From assembly GCA_964508705.1 (NCBI GenBank), contig CAZDUS010000055.1, forward strand, positions 1-10,044: 10,044 bases of DNA, in the 5' to 3' direction. The translations under genes were made by a program, and so were the position numbers. Below the pieces are notes generated by a model, which did no database searches, was not told the origin of the DNA, and saw only the letters and a program-made list of their open reading frames with translations. The DNA comes from CAZDUS01 sp964508705 (GTDB lineage Bacteria > Verrucomicrobiota > Kiritimatiellia > CAIKKV01 > CAITUY01). This document shows, in pieces, positions 5,131-10,044 of the stretch. Within the stretch, counting starts at the first letter, position 1, and each line of letters opens with the position of its first letter.

Positions 5131-6193
5131 CCAACCAGCGCACCCCTTTGGCCCCCACTCGCCACCGCGCCGCGTCTCGCTGGACCAGATGACATCCATT
5201 CCGCCCCAGCACTTCCGCGTTCGCCGTCAGCACCACGGGGCCCCTTCCTCCAACCTTTCGCTTCTCCGCTTCCGACGCCACCCGCCCCTTCAATGGCGTC
5301 CCGTTTTCGGAACAAGACAATACGATCCACCCCGCTCCACCATCCACGCCCTCCCACAACGCGGGATACCGCCTGAAATAATCACAAGTATGCCTAACCG
5401 GAACCAACACCTCGAAGGCCACTGGAATCTCGCCTAGAAAATCCTTCAGCTCGAAATCATCCCGCTCCTTCTGCGCGCGGAAAAATTCAACCGGATTGAG
5501 CGCCAGCATATTAAATCCATTATACAATCCGTGATCCGGCTTTAGCCGTTGCGCCCGGTACCACTCCCCAAACCGCGAGTTGGTCAGCAATCCAACCTCA
5601 AAATGAAGATGACTGCGACTCGCGGGAAACGCGGACGACGAGGTGTTACCCATCCTGCCCAGCGTCATCCCAGCAGTCACCTCCACGCCACTCCGGATCG
5701 TCGGCTCGACAGCCGCCAGATGCGAGTAAAGCGTGTAAACTTCACCCAGCGGATCATCATGAACCAGCACGACATAAATTCCGTAGTTCGAATTCCCAGC
5801 CACCCGGTTCACATACCCAACCCTGCCCTCCGCCACCGCATACACCTTATCCATCGGCAACCCGCGCCGATCCCTCTGGAGAGGCGCAATATCAATCCCT
5901 TCATGGAAAGACGAAGCCAGCCCCTGCCCGGACTTCACCGTCCGCACCGATCCATACAAGGCCGACTGGATATTCCCCGACGCCGTTGGCTGGAAGACCC
6001 CGACCCTCGGCTCGTCCAACAATCCCTGTTGATCGGTTGGGAACACCACCTTCCGAAAAGCCGACACTTTGGGAACAGGCATCTCCGGTGCGGGTTGAGC
6101 GCTCGGCACACCTCCCGGTTCATCAGTTCCGCGGAACATCCACACCCCAACCGCCACCACCGCCACAATAAAAATGACAATCATTACCCGCAT
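5111..6193 (-). CDS. Membrane-anchored M23 (LytM/LysM-type) metallopeptidase
   Basis: A 360-aa zinc peptidase expected to act on peptidoglycan cross-bridges in the envelope, or to activate another hydrolase. From ATG 6193, residues 1-20 form a membrane anchor or signal (MRVMIVIFIVAVVAVGVWMF). A proline-rich linker follows. The M23 domain spans about 75-240. Zinc ligands are H97 and D101 in HEGIDIAP and H197 in HLHFEVG, with H195; LYSHL contains catalytic H158. All are present, so it should be active. A further 120 residues (about 240-360) carry no motif I know. The frame continues to a TTG at 6211, and a GTG at 6199 with GGGG upstream is another possible start. The gene follows the permease by about 60 bp on the same strand. 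Its last codons lie in the right 42-bp repeat. Confidence 0.88.
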   Translation of the reverse strand: MRVMIVIFIVAVVAVGVWMFRGTDEPGGVPSAQPAPEMPVPKVSAFRKVVFPTDQQGLLDEPRVGVFQPTASGNIQSALYGSVRTVKSGQGLASSFHEGIDIAPLQRDRRGLPMDKVYAVAEGRVGYVNRVAGNSNYGIYVVLVHDDPLGEVYTLYSHLAAVEPTIRSGVEVTAGMTLGRMGNTSSSAFPASRSHLHFEVGLLTNSRFGEWYRAQRLKPDHGLYNGFNMLALNPVEFFRAQKERDDFELKDFLGEIPVAFEVLVPVRHTCDYFRRYPALWEGVDGGAGWIVLSCSENGTPLKGRVASEAEKRKVGGRGPVVLTANAEVLGRNGCHLVQRDAARWRVGAKGVRWLEILTYP

Positions 6194-6254
6194 AACCACT
6201 ACAAACCCCAATCAATTTTCATACTTCCATTCCTGTACCCTGAACCCTCTCCCC

Positions 6255-7148
6255 CTACCATCCCATCGTCATCGCCAACACTTTCGCTCCCACAATGACA
6301 ATCGCCGCCAGCAGAACATAGATGAAATAATACTTCAGCCGCGCCCCATCAAGCCTCAAGCCGATCCGGGTTCCATACCAACTGCCAAGGATTCCGCCAG
6401 CTACCATGAACCCGCAAAGCGGCCAGTCCACATTCCCGCTCCACACATTCAGACCGCTCCCAATCAGTGACGAGATCCAGATGATCAGCAAACTTGTTCC
6501 CGCCGCCACCGCAGGCTTCTGCCCCACCAGATACAGCAACGCAGGCAACCAGAACACCCCTCCAGCCACACCCGGCAAACCAATCAGGAACCCTATCCCT
6601 CCGCCCAACATCAACACCGCCGGCAACGACAAAGCCCCCGCCGTCACCGTTGGAAATATCATCCAAGGCCCCATCCTGAAACTCACAAACGGCGGCAAGA
6701 CTCCCTGCGCCGCCACTTTCATGCGATTCCTCCGGTAATCAACAAAAAGCAGGATCGCCACCCAACTCAAGATGGCAAGGAACATCCAAAGCAATGCGTA
6801 CTCCAACAGGCCTTGATCCTTGCCTGCCAAGTGAATCGGCGGCACCCCCTTCAAATACTGCAAGAGTCTCTGCCCGAATATCACCCCGGCCGCACTGCCA
6901 ATACAACCCATGATGGCCAGCTTGTGATCCACTGTCGCCGTGCCACGCCTCTGCAACAGGCTCACCGAACTCACGGCCAGCACGACCAGCAAATTGGTGC
7001 CCACCGCAATGGCACCCGGCACTTTCAGAAAAATCACCAGACAGGGAATCAAAAGGATGCCGCCCCCGACGCCAAAAGCGCCGGTCAACATTCCGGTCCC
7101 AAGCGCCATCAAGCAGGCTCCGAAATATACGAAAGACTCAAAATGCAT
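6255..7148 (-). CDS. TSUP (TauE/SafE) family permease
   Basis: A 297-aa integral membrane protein of the family that carries sulfite, sulfoacetate or other small organosulfur anions; the substrate here is unknown. The two-fold family repeat is visible. The first half has GAFGVGGGILLIPCLVIF (23-40) and AVGTNLLVVLAVSS (48-61). The second has GGGIGFLIGLPGVAGGVFWL (182-201) and AVAAGTSLLIIWISS (213-227). About eight hydrophobic segments are seen. The central loop at about 95-115 and a basic loop at 138-146 (DYRRNRMK) separate the halves. The ATG at 7148 is preceded by AGGA at a 4-nt spacing. A strong terminator separates it from the upstream oxidoreductase gene, so it probably has its own promoter and may be cotranscribed with the peptidase gene. 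No sulfur-metabolism gene is nearby to indicate a substrate. Confidence 0.9.
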   Translation of the reverse strand: MHFESFVYFGACLMALGTGMLTGAFGVGGGILLIPCLVIFLKVPGAIAVGTNLLVVLAVSSVSLLQRRGTATVDHKLAIMGCIGSAAGVIFGQRLLQYLKGVPPIHLAGKDQGLLEYALLWMFLAILSWVAILLFVDYRRNRMKVAAQGVLPPFVSFRMGPWMIFPTVTAGALSLPAVLMLGGGIGFLIGLPGVAGGVFWLPALLYLVGQKPAVAAGTSLLIIWISSLIGSGLNVWSGNVDWPLCGFMVAGGILGSWYGTRIGLRLDGARLKYYFIYVLLAAIVIVGAKVLAMTMGW

Positions 7149-7196
7149 AAGATCCTGTTACTACTCTTTCAGCGCCAGACCGTCCATTCTTACTTA

Positions 7197-7230
7197 ACAA
7201 AAAAGAGACGCCGGTCACCCGGCGTCTCTT
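7197..7230 (-). terminator. Rho-independent terminator of the oxidoreductase gene
   Basis: A perfect 12-bp stem (AAGAGACGCCGG at 7203-7214, CCGGCGTCTCTT at 7219-7230) encloses a 4-nt loop. Read on the minus strand it is followed by a T run (TTTTTTGTT). It lies 28 bp after the oxidoreductase stop and before the permease start. This is a textbook intrinsic terminator. Confidence 0.93.
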
Positions 7231-7257
7231 GCGGTACTCACTAAAGGCTCAATTCGC

Positions 7258-10044
7258 TCAAGCCTTCGGCTCAGTCGTCACCACTTCCCCCGTGCACGGC
7301 GCCATCGCCGCCAACTTCTGGAGCATGTCAAACTTGGCCAACACCTTCTTGTCGGCAATCGCCATCAACTTGTCCGCATGCTCCGGGTTCATCTGCTTCA
7401 ACACCCGGAACCGATTCTCCTTCATCGCATGCTCGCTAAAGGACATCGTCGGCGGCTTGCTGTCCAACGCCAGCGGATTCTTGCCCTGGGCCGTCAACTC
7501 TGGATTATGCCGGTACAGCGGGAAGTGTGCCGAATTCACGGCATCCTTCTGCCCCTGCATCCCGGAAGTCATGTCAATGCCATGCGCGATGCAATGCGAG
7601 TAGGCAATAATGATCGCCGGACCGTCATACTGCTCGGCTTCCATGAAGGCCTTAACGCACTGCGCGGGATTAGCGCCCAACGCCACCGTGGCCACATAGA
7701 TGTTGCCGTAGGTCATGGAGATCATCCCCAGATCCTTCTTCATCGAAGGCTTGCCGCCAGCCGCAAACTTCGCCACCGCGCCCATCGGCGTGGACTTCGA
7801 GGCCTGACCACCCGTATTGGAATACACCTCGGTATCCAACACCAACACCTTGATGTTGCGACCGGATGCCAACACATGGTCCAAACCGCCGTAGCCGATG
7901 TCATAAGCCCAGCCATCGCCGCCAACCACCCAGACGGACTTCTTGACCAGGTAATCAGCCACCGAGTCCAACTGTCCGCACAGATCACACTTGCACGCCG
8001 CCAACTGCTTCTTCAACGTGGCCACACGCGCCCTCTGCTCTTCAATGCCGGACTGCTGCGACTGGTCCGCCGCCTTGATGGCCTCAAGCAACGCCTTGTC
8101 GATCTTCGCATCGCCACAAGCGCCACCAAGGATCTTGTCCACCATCTCCAGGGCGAACTCATTGAACTTATCCACCGCCAGCCGCATCCCGAACCCGAAC
8201 TCGGCGTTGTCCTCGAACAACGAGTTGGCCCAGCACGGACCGCGCCCGTCGTCACGCTTGCAATAAGGAGTCGTCGGCAGGTTGCCGCCATAAATGGAGG
8301 TGCAACCTGTCGCGTTGGCAATGTACAACCGGTCACCCACCAACTGGGTCAAAAGCTTGATGTAAGGCGTTTCGCCGCATCCCGCGCAGGCGCCGGAGAA
8401 CTCGAACAACGGCTTCACAAACTGACTGCCCTTGACCGTGTCTTTCTTGTAGAGCTTCGTATCCGTCTCGGGAAGCGCCAGGTAGAACTTGAAGTTCTCC
8501 GCCTCGTTCTCGCGCAACGGCAACTGCGGAACCATCATGATCGCCCGCTTGCCTGTCTCCTGCTTGGTCGCCTTGTCGCGTTCGCGGCCCGGACAGTTCC
8601 ACACGCAAGCGCCGCATCCCGTGCAATCTTCCGGAGCGACCTGCACCGTGAACTTCAAGCCCGCGAATTCCTTGCCCTTGGCATCCGCCGACTTGAACGT
8701 CTTCGGGGCCCCCGCCAAACACTTGCCGTCATACGCCTTCACGCGGATCGCCGCATGAGGGCACACCAGCGAACACTGACCGCACTGGATGCACAGGTCG
8801 GAATGCCACTCGGGAATATCAACCGCAATATTACGCTTCTCGTACTGAGTCGTCCCCGTCGGCCAGGTCCCGTCATCAGGCATCTGGCTAACCGGCACAC
8901 TGTCACCCTTCTGCTTGATCAACGTCGCCGTCACCGTCTTGACGAACTCAGGCGAGTCGGCAGGCACCACGGCTGGCATCTTGACCTTGCCGGCAACCTT
9001 CGCAGGAACCTTAACCTCCTGCAACGCCGCCACCGCCGCATCCACCGCCTTGAAGTTCGACTGAACCACGGCCTCGCCCTTACGCCCGTAGCTCTTCTTG
9101 ATCGCCTTCTTCAGACCTTCCACCGCTTCCGCCTGAGGCAGAACACCGGAGATCGCGAAAAAGCAGGTCTGCATCAGCGTGTTGATGCGCGCACCCAACC
9201 CGAGATCAGCCGCCAGCTTGATGGCGTCGATCACGTAGAATTTCACCTTCTTATCAATGATTTGTTGTGCCAGCTCGTCGGGAAGATGATTCCAGACCTC
9301 TGTCGCGCTGTAAGGACTTGCCAGCAGGAAGGTTGCGCCAATCTTGGCATTCGCCAGCATGTCATACTTCTCCACAAACGAGAAGTTGTGGCAGGCCACG
9401 AAATCAGCCTTCGTGCAAAGATACGGACTGCGAATCAAGCCCGGCCCGAACCTCAAATGTGAAACCGTGATCGTACCGGCCTTCTTGGAGTCATACACAA
9501 AATAACCCTGCGCTGAGAAATCAGTGTCGTCACCGATGATCTTGATCGAGTTCTTGTTCGCGCCAACCGTGCCATCAGAACCCAACCCGTAGAACATCGC
9601 CTCAATGCGACCCTTGTGCTCCAACTGGAACGCGCGGTCAAAATCGAGACTCAACTTGGTCACATCGTCATTGATACCCACCGTGAAGTGGTTCTTTTGC
9701 CCTGTCACCAGATTGTCAAACACCGCCTTCACCATGGCCGGCGTGAATTCCTTGGAACCCAACCCGTAGCGTCCACCCAGCACCAACGGATAAAACTTCG
9801 TCTGCATCAGCTTCGAGCTCTGGGCTTCCCCAATCGCCGTGCGGACATCCTCATACATCGGCTCGCCGATCGAACCGGGCTCTTTCGTCCGGTCCAGCAC
9901 CGCTATGGACTTCACCGTCGCCGGCAACGTCTGCACAAAGGTCTTGATATCCCATGGCCTGAAGAGGCGAACCTTGAGCACGCCAACCTTCTCACCCTTG
10001 GCCACCAGCGCTTCCACCGTCTCATGCACCGTCTCGGCGCCGGA
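7258..10044 (-). CDS. nifJ: Pyruvate:ferredoxin (flavodoxin) oxidoreductase, 5'-truncated by window edge
   Basis: The enzyme oxidises pyruvate and CoA to acetyl-CoA and CO2, passing electrons to ferredoxin or flavodoxin; it is a cytosolic anaerobic enzyme. The window holds 928 codons of a protein usually near 1,180 aa. The frame runs off the edge (SGAETVHETVEAL is mid-protein), so the GTG at 10029 is not the start. Numbering the visible part, VGVLKVRLFRPW of domain II is at 20-31, the FYGLGSDGTVGANKNS loop at 151-166, the EKR domain near 325-345, and the 8-cysteine two-[4Fe-4S] domain at 418-428 and 474-484. The proximal cluster ligands are C553, C556, C581 and C818, with spacing close to the Desulfovibrio africanus enzyme. 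The TPP site includes GDGWAYDIGYGGLDHVL at about 709-725 and YSNTGGQASKSTPMG. All cofactor sites look intact. An unusual CKCDLC lies at 684-689, just before the TPP motif. Confidence 0.97.
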   Translation of the reverse strand, partial: SGAETVHETVEALVAKGEKVGVLKVRLFRPWDIKTFVQTLPATVKSIAVLDRTKEPGSIGEPMYEDVRTAIGEAQSSKLMQTKFYPLVLGGRYGLGSKEFTPAMVKAVFDNLVTGQKNHFTVGINDDVTKLSLDFDRAFQLEHKGRIEAMFYGLGSDGTVGANKNSIKIIGDDTDFSAQGYFVYDSKKAGTITVSHLRFGPGLIRSPYLCTKADFVACHNFSFVEKYDMLANAKIGATFLLASPYSATEVWNHLPDELAQQIIDKKVKFYVIDAIKLAADLGLGARINTLMQTCFFAISGVLPQAEAVEGLKKAIKKSYGRKGEAVVQSNFKAVDAAVAALQEVKVPAKVAGKVKMPAVVPADSPEFVKTVTATLIKQKGDSVPVSQMPDDGTWPTGTTQYEKRNIAVDIPEWHSDLCIQCGQCSLVCPHAAIRVKAYDGKCLAGAPKTFKSADAKGKEFAGLKFTVQVAPEDCTGCGACVWNCPGRERDKATKQETGKRAIMMVPQLPLRENEAENFKFYLALPETDTKLYKKDTVKGSQFVKPLFEFSGACAGCGETPYIKLLTQLVGDRLYIANATGCTSIYGGNLPTTPYCKRDDGRGPCWANSLFEDNAEFGFGMRLAVDKFNEFALEMVDKILGGACGDAKIDKALLEAIKAADQSQQSGIEEQRARVATLKKQLAACKCDLCGQLDSVADYLVKKSVWVVGGDGWAYDIGYGGLDHVLASGRNIKVLVLDTEVYSNTGGQASKSTPMGAVAKFAAGGKPSMKKDLGMISMTYGNIYVATVALGANPAQCVKAFMEAEQYDGPAIIIAYSHCIAHGIDMTSGMQGQKDAVNSAHFPLYRHNPELTAQGKNPLALDSKPPTMSFSEHAMKENRFRVLKQMNPEHADKLMAIADKKVLAKFDMLQKLAAMAPCTGEVVTTEPKA

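Noticed and set aside
5549..6298. 249-aa plus-strand frame opposite the M23 peptidase
   Set aside because: It is antisense to an intact domain with all zinc ligands, with biased composition (His, Arg, Pro).
7378..9462. 694-aa plus-strand frame opposite the pyruvate oxidoreductase gene
   Set aside because: It is the antisense shadow of a conserved gene, extremely rich in Arg, His and Leu, with no recognisable motif.
1..10044. CRISPR array, tRNA or rRNA genes
   Set aside because: No regularly spaced direct repeats and no cloverleaf or rRNA-like segment were seen on either strand by eye.

Overview
The window is bacterial, moderately GC-rich and gene-dense, with ordinary housekeeping genes interrupted by a small accessory block. 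A pyruvate:ferredoxin oxidoreductase points to an anaerobic or fermentative organism. The REP-type transposase and the repeat-rich intergenic tracts remind me of uncultured PVC-type (Kiritimatiellota/Lentisphaerota-like) genomes. That placement is an impression from memory, not something the sequence proves.

Layout: (1) 61-1098 (+), a REP-associated tyrosine transposase (Y1/IS200-like) with a DnaA-like C-terminal helix-turn-helix. (2) 1288-2013 (-), a monofunctional biotin-protein ligase, with a small two-helix membrane protein upstream on the same strand (2138-2329). (3) 2458-3261 (+), panB for pantothenate/CoA synthesis. (4) 3262-5110, an accessory block. It holds a small unrecorded minus-strand ORF ending inside panB, about 440 bp of decayed sequence, a 28-codon relic of one nucleotidyltransferase, an intact AbiEii-like nucleotidyltransferase overlapping a 77-aa partner by ATGA, and a pair of inverted REP-like repeats. 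(5) 5111-6193 (-), an envelope M23 peptidase. (6) 6255-7148 (-), a TSUP/TauE-type permease. (7) 7258 to the right edge (-), the C-terminal three quarters of pyruvate:ferredoxin oxidoreductase, with a strong terminator after it.

The most informative observation is that a 42-bp sequence covering the 3' end of panB (3230-3271) recurs with 3 mismatches at 5089-5130, at the 3' end of the M23 peptidase gene. The right copy still reads as a PanB C-terminus on the plus strand. Both copies read ILTYP-stop on the minus strand. The simplest reading is that panB and the peptidase gene were once convergent neighbours with overlapping 3' ends, and that about 1.86 kb carrying the nucleotidyltransferase module was inserted at that junction. 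It may have used the panB 3' end as an attachment-like site. No integrase is visible in the block.

PFOR, the permease, the peptidase, BirA and PanB look like ordinary chromosomal genes. BirA, PanB and PFOR all bear on acyl and CoA metabolism, but they do not form one operon here.
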